From: Rhodomicrobium sp. Az07
GTDB lineage: Bacteria > Pseudomonadota > Alphaproteobacteria > Rhizobiales > Rhodomicrobiaceae
Direction: 5' to 3'
Assembly (NCBI RefSeq): GCF_018619475.1
Contig: NZ_JAHFZG010000007.1
Span: 1-64,000 of the forward strand
Length of the DNA: 64,000 nucleotides
A program made the position numbers and the translations under genes. Shown one piece after another: positions 1 to 11,056 of this stretch. The first letter of the stretch is position 1, and the number at the start of each line of letters is the position of its first letter. Under the pieces are notes generated by a model. That model made no database searches. It saw only the letters and a list, made by a program, of their open reading frames with translations, and was not told where the DNA came from.

Positions 1-570
1 GGACCTCGGCATCGGACTAGCCGGTTCATCCCCGCGTGGGCGGGGAACACTCTGCATCTTCGCTAAGTTTTGTTTGCTGTTGCGGTTCATCCCCGCGTGG
101 GCGGGGAACACATGGCCGGTCGTGAGGATGCGCGCGGGCAGGTCGGTTCATCCCCGCGTGGGCGGGGAACACTTCCTTGCTTTCGATCTTGATTTCGCCA
201 TGCACGGTTCATCCCCGCGTGGGCGGGGAACACCGTGTGCGATGTTGTTCATGGGGAAACGGCGGCGGTTCATCCCCGCGTGGGCGGGGAACACCACCTA
301 TATCAGCGACGCCCTCGGCAAGTGACCGGTTCATCCCCGCGTGGGCGGGGAACACCCGATGACGGCATTGCGTGTCGTGCCGCCGAGCGGTTCATCCCCG
401 CGTGGGCGGGGAACACGCGCGGCAATGACCGGACGACTAGCCCGATCTCGGTTCATCCCCGCGTGGGCGGGGAACACTGGAACATGTAGTTCTTCTCAGA
501 AGCGGTCGTCGGTTCATCCCCGCGTGGGCGGGGAACACCACGCTGTCGGAATGACCTGGAAATCGGCGTC

Positions 571-599
571 CGGTTCATCGCCCACGCGGGGATGAACCG
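571..599. repeat. Hybrid CRISPR repeat, left inversion junction
   Basis: This 29-nt unit is in register with the array but is chimeric. Its first 9 nt (CGGTTCATC) have block A polarity and its last 20 nt have block B polarity. The outer 9 nt on each side are therefore perfect inverted repeats around an 11-nt core in block B orientation. It carries two copies of the handle-side arm and none of the leader-side arm. Confidence 0.97.
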
Positions 600-2217
600 T
601 CCGTGAGCGAGGTACACCTAATTTCGAGTTGGTGTTCCCCGCCCACGCGGGGATGAACCGATTTGTCGCTTGAAAATACTAAACGTTACGACGTGTTCCC
701 CGCCCACGCGGGGATGAACCGGCCGCGTCCCCTGGTTTACTTTCGTACATCACGTGTTCCCCGCCCACGCGGGGATGAACCGCTGTGCGTCAGTGCGTTG
801 ATCTTGGCCATGTCGTGTTCCCCGCCCACGCGGGGATGAACCGCCGGGTCTACCGAAATCGCTGCCGCGAGCACGGTGTTCCCCGCCCACGCGGGGATGA
901 ACCGGCCGCGCTTCTGTAGCAGCACGAGATAAGAGCGTGTTCCCCGCCCACGCGGGGATGAACCGGTTCTCTGTACGAAGCGTGTCTTCCATCTCTTGTG
1001 TTCCCCGCCCACGCGGGGATGAACCGGAATGGGTTAGGTCTGAAGCGGTTGCTGCCGGGTGTTCCCCGCCCACGCGGGGATGAACCGCCGAATATCTTTC
1101 GGTCCTCGCGTCGACCGGAGTGTTCCCCGCCCACGCGGGGATGAACCGCTTCTGCGTGCCGCGCTGCGGGTCGAAGAACCGTGTTCCCCGCCCACGCGGG
1201 GATGAACCGACGATTGCAGAGTTGGCCGCGATTGGCAAACCGTGTTCCCCGCCCACGCGGGGATGAACCGCTAGGTAATCCTTGTAGCTGAACTCAACGA
1301 GTGTGTTCCCCGCCCACGCGGGGATGAACCGGCTTCATCCTCAACCGCGATCTGTTTCGGCTCGTGTTCCCCGCCCACGCGGGGATGAACCGTGGGCTAA
1401 TCACCCGCCCCACCGTCTAGGGGAGTGTTCCCCGCCCACGCGGGGATGAACCGCACAGCGGTTCCCGAAGGAAACGGTCCTTGATGTGTTCCCCGCCCAC
1501 GCGGGGATGAACCGGACGTTGATTCTACGACGAAAATACACAAACCGTGTTCCCCGCCCACGCGGGGATGAACCGGCGTCAGCCTTGTTCCTGTCATACG
1601 CTGACACGTGTTCCCCGCCCACGCGGGGATGAACCGAATTTGAACGGGGTCGGCGAAGCGTTGCGCTTGTGTTCCCCGCCCACGCGGGGATGAACCGCCT
1701 CGACCTCATAGGGGTTGGCGCGGTATCCGGTGTTCCCCGCCCACGCGGGGATGAACCGGTGCGCTATGGGACAGGGGTAGCTGCTCGTTCGTGTTCCCCG
1801 CCCACGCGGGGATGAACCGCGTAGGGTCCAAATCCGGTTTGCAATGCAGTCGTGTTCCCCGCCCACGCGGGGATGAACCGCCCGACGATGGAGACGAAAA
1901 TGACAGTCGAAAGTGTTCCCCGCCCACGCGGGGATGAACCGCAAAGAGGCGGTGAGCATGCTCACATTCGGGCGTGTTCCCCGCCCACGCGGGGATGAAC
2001 CGCTTGTCGCCCTGGAACTTGCGGACCATGGCGCGTGTTCCCCGCCCACGCGGGGATGAACCGTGTTTTTCTTCTTCGCTGCTTCCGCGTCCGCAGTGTT
2101 CCCCGCCCACGCGGGGATGAACCGTGACAAACACGATTCAGGCGGCTCTTTACGATGTGTTCCCCGCCCACGCGGGGATGAACCGTCGCCCGGATCGCGG
2201 CGCAACGGGCTGCAACT
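600..2217 (+). repeat. Inverted block of the CRISPR array (27 spacers)
   Basis: Twenty-six repeats at 632 to 2185 read GTGTTCCCC...GATGAACCG on the plus strand, opposite to the repeats on both sides. Period and spacer length (61 and 32 nt) are unchanged. A transcript starting at the leader near 4.7 kb would contain these units as antisense. The stem is symmetrical enough to fold either way, but the cleaved handle would be AACAC rather than ATGAACCG. Confidence 0.96.
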
Positions 2218-2246
2218 GTGTTCCCCCCCGCGTGGGCGGGGAACAC
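2218..2246. repeat. Hybrid CRISPR repeat, right inversion junction
   Basis: This second chimeric 29-nt unit is in register. Its first 9 nt (GTGTTCCCC) have block B polarity and the remaining 20 nt have block C polarity. The outer 9-nt arms are inverted copies of the leader-side arm around an 11-nt core in block C orientation. It is the counterpart of the hybrid at 571. Confidence 0.97.
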
Positions 2247-4686
2247 TTTGGAACGGTTCGGAATCCGTAGTATCCGCTCGGTTCATCCCCGCGTGGGCGG
2301 GGAACACTTTCGTCGTCGCGTATGCGGTGCGCTGATGGGCGGTTCATCCCCGCGTGGGCGGGGAACACTTGATATAGTGACCGTCAGCATCCTTCACCCG
2401 CGGTTCATCCCCGCGTGGGCGGGGAACACCACAGCCGAGGGCACTTCAGCGGGTCAGTTCGCGGTTCATCCCCGCGTGGGCGGGGAACACAGCACTAAAA
2501 CTGCGTCCACGATGGAAATAACCGGTTCATCCCCGCGTGGGCGGGGAACACTCGGCTTTTTGCGCCGCCTGGTCGCCCTTGGCCGGTTCATCCCCGCGTG
2601 GGCGGGGAACACTGCAAGATCGGCGGCGTCTTTCCGCGTGATCACGGTTCATCCCCGCGTGGGCGGGGAACACCAAGCCCGTTCGTAAAGAGCGTCCTGT
2701 TTCGTCGGTTCATCCCCGCGTGGGCGGGGAACACGCGGCGGTTTCGACAACAGGCGCGGTAGCGGTCGGTTCATCCCCGCGTGGGCGGGGAACACGAAAA
2801 CACGAACAGTTGCTCTAACTACCGTTCCGGTTCATCCCCGCGTGGGCGGGGAACACACAGCATCCACCTTCTCAGGCGGAATGTGCTCCGGTTCATCCCC
2901 GCGTGGGCGGGGAACACCGGGCGGCGCACAGGCTGTCGGCAAAAAGTTTCGGTTCATCCCCGCGTGGGCGGGGAACACCCGTCCGCCGTGTCGGCGATAG
3001 CGTCCCCGTTCGGTTCATCCCCGCGTGGGCGGGGAACACGGCCATCGCCCGCCAACAGGTCTCGACATCGTCGGTTCATCCCCGCGTGGGCGGGGAACAC
3101 CGACTATTTTGCTGGTCATGCGACGATCCTCGCGGTTCATCCCCGCGTGGGCGGGGAACACTGTGACGCCAAATGCGCCTTTGCCGTCATGTTCGGTTCA
3201 TCCCCGCGTGGGCGGGGAACACCGAATTCTGGACGGCGCGCCCAGTCATCGACGCGGTTCATCCCCGCGTGGGCGGGGAACACCACTTTTTCAGGCGGCA
3301 TGACTTGAGCAATTCCGGTTCATCCCCGCGTGGGCGGGGAACACAGCGCAGCGATGTGGAAGCCCATCACCACCACCGGTTCATCCCCGCGTGGGCGGGG
3401 AACACATCATTCAGCCCCACAGCTACGACGGCAAGACCGGTTCATCCCCGCGTGGGCGGGGAACACCGCGGCGACATCGGGTCCAAGACGGCCGAGGGCG
3501 GTTCATCCCCGCGTGGGCGGGGAACACAGGTCCGCGAAGTGCCGCGCCCACTTGGCCGCCGGTTCATCCCCGCGTGGGCGGGGAACACGCAATATTGCTC
3601 AAATACAGAGCGAAAATGAGCGGTTCATCCCCGCGTGGGCGGGGAACACTTTTAATCACAACTAATACATTGACTGTTAATCGGTTCATCCCCGCGTGGG
3701 CGGGGAACACCTGTGCGAGCGGCGGAACATAGTTTTCCACGACGGTTCATCCCCGCGTGGGCGGGGAACACGTCGAGTGCCATGGTCTTATTCCTTTGCT
3801 GTTGGGTTCATCCCCGCGTGGGCGGGGAACACGTCGTGCTTTGCCCACGCCTTGACGCCGAGCGCGGTTCATCCCCGCGTGGGCGGGGAACACGTGTTAA
3901 GCCCCTGCCAGGCTGTGCCCGTGTCCGGTTCATCCCCGCGTGGGCGGGGAACACCCGTCTTGGCCTTCCACGCGACTCGCCCCGCGCGGTTCATCCCCGC
4001 GTGGGCGGGGAACACCTGTTAATGATGCACAATGGTTCTGCCGCGTGCGGTTCATCCCCGCGTGGGCGGGGAACACGCAAGCGGTAACGTTTGCGAGCTT
4101 TCTTTTTGCGGTTCATCCCCGCGTGGGCGGGGAACACGTTACATGCTGCTCGACGAAATCCCCATGGATCGGTTCATCCCCGCGTGGGCGGGGAACACGC
4201 GCAGATCAAGGTCACGTATCACGGCTATGGCGGTTCATCCCCGCGTGGGCGGGGAACACGAAGCCCCAAACTTCCACGAGGATTTCGAGGACGGTTCATC
4301 CCCGCGTGGGCGGGGAACACCCCCGGGTCTATGCCTAGGACGAAAGTCATTGCGGTTCATCCCCGCGTGGGCGGGGAACACACGCCTTCGACGCCCGCCA
4401 GCGCATGGTTGACCGGTTCATCCCCGCGTGGGCGGGGAACACGGCCTATACCTATCCCGGGAGGACGCCACGGCCGGTTCATCCCCGCGTGGGCGGGGAA
4501 CACGTTGTCGCGCGCGCCATGCTGCGCCATGAGTGGGGTTCATCCCCGCGTGGGCGGGGAACACTTTACGGCAAGGCGAACGTCGAGCAGATTGCGCGGT
4601 TCATCCCCGCGTGGGCGGGGAACACCCGACGATGTTGTAACCGAAGCTCGCGAAGCGCGGTTCATCCCCGCGTGGGCGGGGAACAC

Positions 4687-4767
4687 TCTTCCTCGTAACG
4701 AATTGATCGCACGAACGAATCACGATGTCAAAGAACGCCACCGAAGTTCCCGCTTCGTTCCAGCGGT
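4687..4767 (-). promoter_or_regulatory. CRISPR leader with IHF-like box
   Basis: These 81 bp separate the cas2 stop from the first repeat. Read on the minus strand they contain TTGACA at 4731-4726, a good -35 element, with only a weak -10 about 17 nt further on. GATCAATTCGTTA at 4708-4696 matches the IHF consensus WATCAANNNNTTR at all but the first base and starts about 10 bp from the first repeat. In E. coli, IHF bound at the equivalent place bends the leader for Cas1-Cas2 integration. The box and spacing are seen; the function is inferred. Confidence 0.75.
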
Positions 4768-6010
<1,243 letters not shown>

Positions 6011-6013
6011 GGC

Positions 6014-6838
6014 TCACCCCCGGCGAATGAGCATCAGCCCGCAGCCGAAGGCCTTGGCCGAGCCGAAGCCGTCGACGAGCCGCGCGAGGAACAGCGCCGG
6101 ATCCGTGATCTCGATCAGCCCCTCGAAGTCGAGCACGCCAAAGGTTGCGCCGTCGCCGCGAATGCGCGGGATGCGGACGGTTTCGTAGTTCGAGGCGGCG
6201 AGGAAAACGCTGTCTGCCTCATCCGCATCGGGATTCGGGACCAGCGCGAAGCCAGCCTTGCGCCCCTGTGCTTCGAGCCACACTCGCGCGGCCTTCGCGG
6301 TCTCGGCCTCGCGTTTTTCTGCCCGCTCGGTGGGCTCCAGCCTTTCCTTGTCGGTCGGTTCCGTTCGCTTGTCGCGGTCCCGCTTCCCCTCGAACGGTTT
6401 CAGCGCGGCCATGACGATATCGCAGCGCTTTCCGCGCACGCGTCCCTTGCCGTCGCGCTTCTCCTTGCCTTCGTCCCAGCCGCTCTTGGGCGAAACAACC
6501 GGGTTTGCCCGGAGCGTGAAACGCAAGGTGTCGCCCGCTGCGAGCTTCGGCGTGAACTCCTGCGTATCGAGATCGAACAGGCCGTGACGGTTGTCGGGGG
6601 CCTCGCGCGACAGGATGTAATATTCGCCGGGAGATTTCTCGCGCCAGAGGAACAACCGGTCTTCGCCGCCCGCGTTGATGGGCCGGTCGCTGCCGTCGTT
6701 GAACAGCATCCACACGATGCGGTGCGCCTGCGCGATGACGTCGCCTTTGGTGGCGCCCAGAAGCGCACGGGCGAGCGGCGCAAGCGCCTCGCCGCGCCCG
6801 GCCCGAAGCCGCGCGCGAGAAAAATAGAGAGCGCTCAT
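6014..6838 (-). CDS. cas6e: CRISPR pre-crRNA endoribonuclease Cas6e
   Basis: Cas6e cuts each repeat at the 3' base of the stem and stays bound as the Cascade head. The 274-aa product has the C-terminal glycine-rich loop GFGSAKAFGCGLML typical of the family. An N-terminal AHRIVWMLF segment places His39 where catalytic His20 of E. coli CasE (LHQGLWHLF) would be. It is longer than the 199-aa E. coli protein, mostly because of a charged Lys/Glu/Arg-rich insert around residues 150-200. The start at 6838 overlaps the cas5e stop by 4 bp (ATGA), which decides it over an upstream in-frame start. Confidence 0.95.
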   Translation of the reverse strand: MSALYFSRARLRAGRGEALAPLARALLGATKGDVIAQAHRIVWMLFNDGSDRPINAGGEDRLFLWREKSPGEYYILSREAPDNRHGLFDLDTQEFTPKLAAGDTLRFTLRANPVVSPKSGWDEGKEKRDGKGRVRGKRCDIVMAALKPFEGKRDRDKRTEPTDKERLEPTERAEKREAETAKAARVWLEAQGRKAGFALVPNPDADEADSVFLAASNYETVRIPRIRGDGATFGVLDFEGLIEITDPALFLARLVDGFGSAKAFGCGLMLIRRG

Positions 6839-7596
6839 GTCTGCCCCCCTCGCGGCGCGATCACCGCCTCCTGCCGCACGCCGAACCGCCACTTCGTCCG
6901 GCTTTCCGGCACATCGCGGCGCTGTTCGATGCGGCTGCTCGAAGCCGCCGCAGGGTCGTCGGCGTCGCTATAGATGGTCGGCTGAGGTGCGGCCTGCCCC
7001 TCGCTCTCGAAATAACTCCTTTTGAACTCCGCTACGCGCTTCGTCGCGTCATCGTAGGCGGCGAAAGCAGCTAGCACATCGCCAGCCGCGACCACCTCCG
7101 GCGCGCAAGGCAGCATCAGCGGATGCGACTTCCGACCGGCGTAAAGATTGAAGCGGGGAGCCTTGAGCGCGGCGGAGATGCTCCAGAGCGAGAATGGAGC
7201 CTCGATGACGCCCGCCCTGAACCACAGCGCGGATGTCGCGAAAGCGTTCGTCCGATATTCACGCGTTGAGAGGACGGTCTTGAGTTCATGCTTTGACACG
7301 GCGAGTTCGTCCGCGCGCGTTGCGAAACGGCGATTGCGCTTTTGCGGCGGCACCTGCGCGGTGTGATAGTCGTAGGCGGGTTGGCCCGGCTGATCGACGC
7401 GCACTGCGAAGTTCAGCACCTGGAGTGCATCGATACGATGCTGCTCGTCGCGTTCGATGCCGAGCGCCGCCGCGATGAGCCCGAGGACGCCCGATTTCGA
7501 TGGCCGGTTCGACGAGTTGCGCCACTCTCCCGGATCGTATTTCATGCCGAAGGACGCCATCGGCGCGGCGATGGTGAAGACGAGATAATTGCGCAT
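6835..7596 (-). CDS. cas5e: Cascade subunit Cas5e (CasD)
   Basis: Cas5e binds the 5' handle of the crRNA and caps the Cas7 backbone next to Cas8e. The 253-aa product begins MRNYLVFTIAAPMASFG, followed by SSNRPSKSGVLGLIAAALGIERDE, the typical Cas5e N-terminal pattern with the arginine/lysine handle-binding segment. E. coli CasD is 224 aa. It starts 5 nt after the cas7e stop and shares 4 bp with cas6e, so it is translated within the same operon. No defect is visible. Confidence 0.96.
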   Translation of the reverse strand: MRNYLVFTIAAPMASFGMKYDPGEWRNSSNRPSKSGVLGLIAAALGIERDEQHRIDALQVLNFAVRVDQPGQPAYDYHTAQVPPQKRNRRFATRADELAVSKHELKTVLSTREYRTNAFATSALWFRAGVIEAPFSLWSISAALKAPRFNLYAGRKSHPLMLPCAPEVVAAGDVLAAFAAYDDATKRVAEFKRSYFESEGQAAPQPTIYSDADDPAAASSSRIEQRRDVPESRTKWRFGVRQEAVIAPRGGQT

Positions 7597-7601
7597 GAGC
7601 T

Positions 7602-8708
7602 TTACTCGCCCGCCGCGAAGGCGACGATCTGTTCAAGCGTATGGTCGTGAGCGTGATCCCACGGGCGGCCGGGGATGACGCGCATGGTGCGGGAATCCTC
7701 GATGCAAGCACCGTAGACAGTGTCCATCTGCGCGATCAGCCCGCCCTTGCGGTCATCGCCTTCGAGCGCTTCGACCGACTTTGCAAGGAGATCGTCGCCC
7801 CAGATCGGCTTGAAGAACGCCGCCGCGAGGCTGCGCGGCTGTTGCGCGCCCTTCTCCACCCGCAGATAGTTGGCGAGCGCGAGCGCCGCGAAGCTGTTCT
7901 GCTTGCCGGATGGCCGTGCCTTGGCGAAGCCTTCCACAAACGCCTCGATCGCCTTCCGCGCCAGCGCCGGATCGCCACCGAGGTTCCTCAGCAGCAACTC
8001 GCGGTCGATGCAGGCATAGAGATAGAAGACGCCTGAGCCGAAACCCAGTTCGCCGATAAAGCCCGCGCCCGCGTCTTCAGCGCTCGTCTTCAGATCGTCG
8101 ACGGCGGTGTAATAGTCGTCCTCGACCACGACCTTGTGCGTGGTGATGGCGTGGGCGACCTGCACCGCTGCCTCGCGGTTGAAGTCGGGGTTGTCGGCGA
8201 GCATGCGCCCGAACATGGCAATGTCGGCGGCCGTGTCGGCGCGACGCAGAAGCTTCGCCGCGAGGTCGGACGACTTCACATCTTTCAGTGCGTCCGCGCC
8301 TTCCGCGACCAGCTTGTCGGCAAGCTCGAACGCGGCGATCCGCTCCTCCGGCGATACGAAGGCAAGCTGCTTGATATAGGTTTGCGGCTTATCCTTCGCG
8401 TCTTCGATTTTGCCGAAGGCTCCTGCAACGAGGCGCGCAATTTCGAGCGCTTTCGCGTCATCCACGTTGTTCTTCCTGAGATGCGCGGAAATGAAATCGC
8501 CGAGCCGCTGCGTCCGCTCGCCGAGATTGCCCGCGAGCCGGTCCTTGAAATTGGCCGAGGTTCGGATGGCGCGCTTCAGGGCCTGGCTTGAAATGCGAAG
8601 CCGCTCTGCGCCGCCGAACTTCGCCGTTTTCGGGCGCCCGGTGTCGTCGCGGTTGAGGTTGGACGGCGCGTAAACAGTGAGGGCGTGAAGCTGAATGAAT
8701 TTCGTCAT
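7602..8708 (-). CDS. cas7e: Cascade backbone subunit Cas7e (CasC)
   Basis: Six copies of Cas7e form the helical backbone that holds the crRNA spacer. The 368-aa product (E. coli 363) starts MTKFIQLHALTVYAPSNLNR and contains the ISSQALKRAIR segment typical of type I-E Cas7, with a near-C-terminal ALANYLRVEKGAQQPRSLA region. The start is supported by AAAGGAACT about 5 nt upstream. It lies 27 nt downstream of cse2 and 5 nt upstream of cas5e. Confidence 0.97.
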   Translation of the reverse strand: MTKFIQLHALTVYAPSNLNRDDTGRPKTAKFGGAERLRISSQALKRAIRTSANFKDRLAGNLGERTQRLGDFISAHLRKNNVDDAKALEIARLVAGAFGKIEDAKDKPQTYIKQLAFVSPEERIAAFELADKLVAEGADALKDVKSSDLAAKLLRRADTAADIAMFGRMLADNPDFNREAAVQVAHAITTHKVVVEDDYYTAVDDLKTSAEDAGAGFIGELGFGSGVFYLYACIDRELLLRNLGGDPALARKAIEAFVEGFAKARPSGKQNSFAALALANYLRVEKGAQQPRSLAAAFFKPIWGDDLLAKSVEALEGDDRKGGLIAQMDTVYGACIEDSRTMRVIPGRPWDHAHDHTLEQIVAFAAGE

Positions 8709-8735
8709 GATGAGTTCCTTTGAAATGACGTGGGA

Positions 8736-9359
8736 TCAGGCTGCGGGCGTTTCGTTGGAGGCTCCGTCTTTCGGAGTTTCGCGAGGGGCCGCCTCGCCCG
8801 CCTGCCAGTAGTCGAAGGCGAAGCGCATGCGCCTGTCTTCGCGATGCCAGTTCAGGATGATTTCGGCCAGATCGGCGACGTTGGCCTTGCCGCCCTTCAG
8901 CGCGACGAGGCGGCGAAACGCGGTCAGGATCTCGTCGTCTCCGCTCGCGGTGAGAAGCCGGCGAAGGCGAAGCTGACTCAGTTGCGCCGTGGCCTCGTCA
9001 CCCTTCTGCGGGCCGACGGAAGAGGCAATTTTTGTCGTTTCGTTCTCGCGGACGTGGGCGAGCACAGCCGCCAGAACCGCTGCGCGGCAGAGCCTTTGCT
9101 CGTTGCCGCTGCCGACGCGCCTGAACAGCAACGCCGTTTCGCGCTCGGCCGCCGCCTCAATCCAGGTTGAACAACGCCTCAGCTTGGCGAGCGCCGCGCG
9201 GTTGCCGCCGCCATTGGCGTCTTCGCCACTCTTTGCGGGCTGAAGGCTCTCCCACCATTTGCGGGCTTCGTCTCCAATCGCGTTTTTTTTCGTCGCGCCG
9301 TTTTTGGGGGCGGCTGTGCCGATTTGCGCCTCCGCTGTATTCGCCGATGCTTCGCTCAT
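8736..9359 (-). CDS. cse2: Cascade small subunit Cse2 (CasB)
   Basis: Two Cse2 subunits brace the Cascade belly and contact the displaced DNA strand. The product is 207 aa against 160 in E. coli. The extra length is an Ala/Thr/Lys-rich N-terminal stretch (about residues 1-28) and a polar C-terminal tail. The core has the typical WWESLQP start, an arginine-rich RLRRLLTA helix and ILNWHREDRRMRFAFDYW near the end. The start overlaps the cas8e stop by 4 bp. Confidence 0.93.
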   Translation of the reverse strand: MSEASANTAEAQIGTAAPKNGATKKNAIGDEARKWWESLQPAKSGEDANGGGNRAALAKLRRCSTWIEAAAERETALLFRRVGSGNEQRLCRAAVLAAVLAHVRENETTKIASSVGPQKGDEATAQLSQLRLRRLLTASGDDEILTAFRRLVALKGGKANVADLAEIILNWHREDRRMRFAFDYWQAGEAAPRETPKDGASNETPAA

Positions 9360-11014
9360 GCCGCTTTCCTCCGCGTCCCGTTCGGCTTGGCCTTCTTCTC
9401 TCCTTTATCCGGCGGCGCGAGGCCAAGCGCCTTCCAGATTATTGGCCCGCTCAGGCCAAAGAACAGCATGCTGCGCGCGTTGACGATGTTCTTGAGGTCG
9501 GGGCTGTCAGGCGCCTCGATCGGCGCCAGGTCATCGAAAATGGCAAGCGCTGCGGCGCGAATCATCCCTCGCCACGCCTTTCTTGCCTCGACGTAAACCT
9601 TGCCGTCGGCGTCTTCGGTGGTTTTGGCGAGATCGCGAAGCGTATCGTAGAATGCGTTCTCCGTATCGGCCCAGAACCGCGCGCGGGCAGCGGCGAGCGG
9701 CGCCTTGCCGCTTTCGGGTTGAGCCTTCTTCTTGTCGGTGTAGAGCGCCGTCTTCAGGGCGGCGAGAAGCAACTGCGAAGCCGCTTCGGCCGCCTGCACC
9801 ATCGCCGTCGCACAGCCTGCGAGGTCATAGTCGCGCTTCTCGTCGCCGGTGGAAATCAGCGGCAGCATCGCTTCGGTAAAGTCGAGCGGCTTCATGTTGT
9901 CCATGGCGTAGCCCGCGGCGAGAAGGCCGACGCTGTTCGGCTGCCTGACGTCAAGGCCGATATCCGCCGCGCGCTTCCTCAAAAAAGCGGTGACGATATC
10001 CGCCGGGAGCGACGCCACGTCGGACTCGGCGGACCTCTCCTTGAGCGTCAGCCCCACCCAATCGCGATAGCCGACGCCCGATGCCTTGAAATGCAACGGC
10101 AGCCATATTTCGCCAAGCACCTTGTCTTTCGTCTTGTAATAGGGACTGAGCGGGTGCCGCCAGGTGTGGGTGAGATACTTCGTTCCATTCGGCCGAGTAA
10201 CGTAAGACCTGACGACAACATCGTCGGTATCGCCCGTAATGGCGCAGCGCTCACCGTTGCCCGGCACAAAGGTGAGGCGTATCCGGCGTGGCATGCCGAA
10301 CAACGCTTGGGACTTGTGCACATGTTCGGTCGTCGTCCCGCCGAGCTTGTCGGCGCAACGCGTAGGCGCAAGCCACGGCAGTGCGGCTTCGACCTCCTCC
10401 TTCGGGATCACGTAGTCGTCGGGCACATTCGCCCAGATCAGTTGCCAGAGCGTCGGGGATCTTTTCTCAGGACGCGGTATGACGAGAGTGGAGGCTCCTC
10501 CCCCGCCTCTGAGAGAAGTGAAATGCCCTCGCCCACCCGTGGGCGCGCTCGTCTGCAAGGTTATCAGCGCGATTGCCGCCCCCCGCCTCGACAGCGCCGA
10601 GACTGTCCCTTCCTTGACGAAATGACCAGCCGGCGTCTCCATGAAAAGCGAAGCGATGGGTTCTCGGGCGGCGTCAGCCAGCAACTCCAGATCTTCAAAA
10701 TCCTGGAAGAAGCGCGGGCCGTCTCCGTCGAGCACGAGAGCATGGGCGAACGGCGCGATGGCCGCCTCGATCTCGTCGGGCGTGGGCGGCGTCTCGAAGC
10801 GGTCCGGCCAGTCGTCATTGTCGGTTGGCCCCATGCTGATGGCGATGAGGCCGATCACAAATTCGGTCACGCTGATGTCGCAGTCGGCGCGGCCTGTGTC
10901 GATGCGCAGCAAGTCGGCGCGGCCGATATCGCGAAGGCGGACGAACTTGCGCTCCCCCTCGACCGTGGCGACGGGCAGCCACGGCTCAACTGCGAGCGAA
11001 TAAGGCTCGGTCAT
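9356..11014 (-). CDS. cas8e: Cascade large subunit Cas8e (Cse1/CasA)
   Basis: Cas8e recognises the PAM, opens the target DNA and recruits Cas3. The 552-aa product (E. coli 502) begins MTEPYSLAVEPWLPV, matching the NxWIPV-type opening of the family. It has the GGRGHFTSLRGGGGASTLV loop in the middle and a helical C-terminal bundle. The start at 11014 is preferred over one seven codons upstream because AAAGAGAG sits about 8 nt before it and the homology begins there. It is the first gene of the tightly packed run down to cas2; a 22-nt hairpin lies between it and the small gene upstream. Confidence 0.95.
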   Translation of the reverse strand: MTEPYSLAVEPWLPVATVEGERKFVRLRDIGRADLLRIDTGRADCDISVTEFVIGLIAISMGPTDNDDWPDRFETPPTPDEIEAAIAPFAHALVLDGDGPRFFQDFEDLELLADAAREPIASLFMETPAGHFVKEGTVSALSRRGAAIALITLQTSAPTGGRGHFTSLRGGGGASTLVIPRPEKRSPTLWQLIWANVPDDYVIPKEEVEAALPWLAPTRCADKLGGTTTEHVHKSQALFGMPRRIRLTFVPGNGERCAITGDTDDVVVRSYVTRPNGTKYLTHTWRHPLSPYYKTKDKVLGEIWLPLHFKASGVGYRDWVGLTLKERSAESDVASLPADIVTAFLRKRAADIGLDVRQPNSVGLLAAGYAMDNMKPLDFTEAMLPLISTGDEKRDYDLAGCATAMVQAAEAASQLLLAALKTALYTDKKKAQPESGKAPLAAARARFWADTENAFYDTLRDLAKTTEDADGKVYVEARKAWRGMIRAAALAIFDDLAPIEAPDSPDLKNIVNARSMLFFGLSGPIIWKALGLAPPDKGEKKAKPNGTRRKAA

Positions 11015-11056
11015 AATGAAACTCTCTTTTGTCAAATGGGCGCGAATATTCAGCCA

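Larger units (their letters stand above)
22..4686 (-). CRISPR. Type I-E CRISPR array, 77 repeats, continues past left edge
   Basis: There are 77 repeats of 29 nt at an exact 61-nt period, starting at 22 and ending with the repeat at 4658-4686. They enclose 76 complete spacers of 32 nt; positions 1-21 are part of a further spacer, so the array continues to the left. In its functional sense (minus strand) the repeat reads GTGTTCCCC, an 11-nt core, then GATGAACCG, with a CCCCGC/GCGGGG stem and an ATGAACCG handle, as in E. coli type I-E. Block A (repeats at 22-538, nine) and block C (2279-4686, forty) have this polarity. Block B (632-2185, twenty-six) is reversed. The repeats at 571 and 2218 are hybrids. 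Proteins apparently encoded here (RFIPAWAGNT-like repeats) are artefacts of reading repeats in three frames. Confidence 0.99.

Noticed and set aside
22-4686. Self-targeting spacers
   Set aside because: I noticed no obvious match to the rest of the window by eye, but a full comparison cannot be done without a search.
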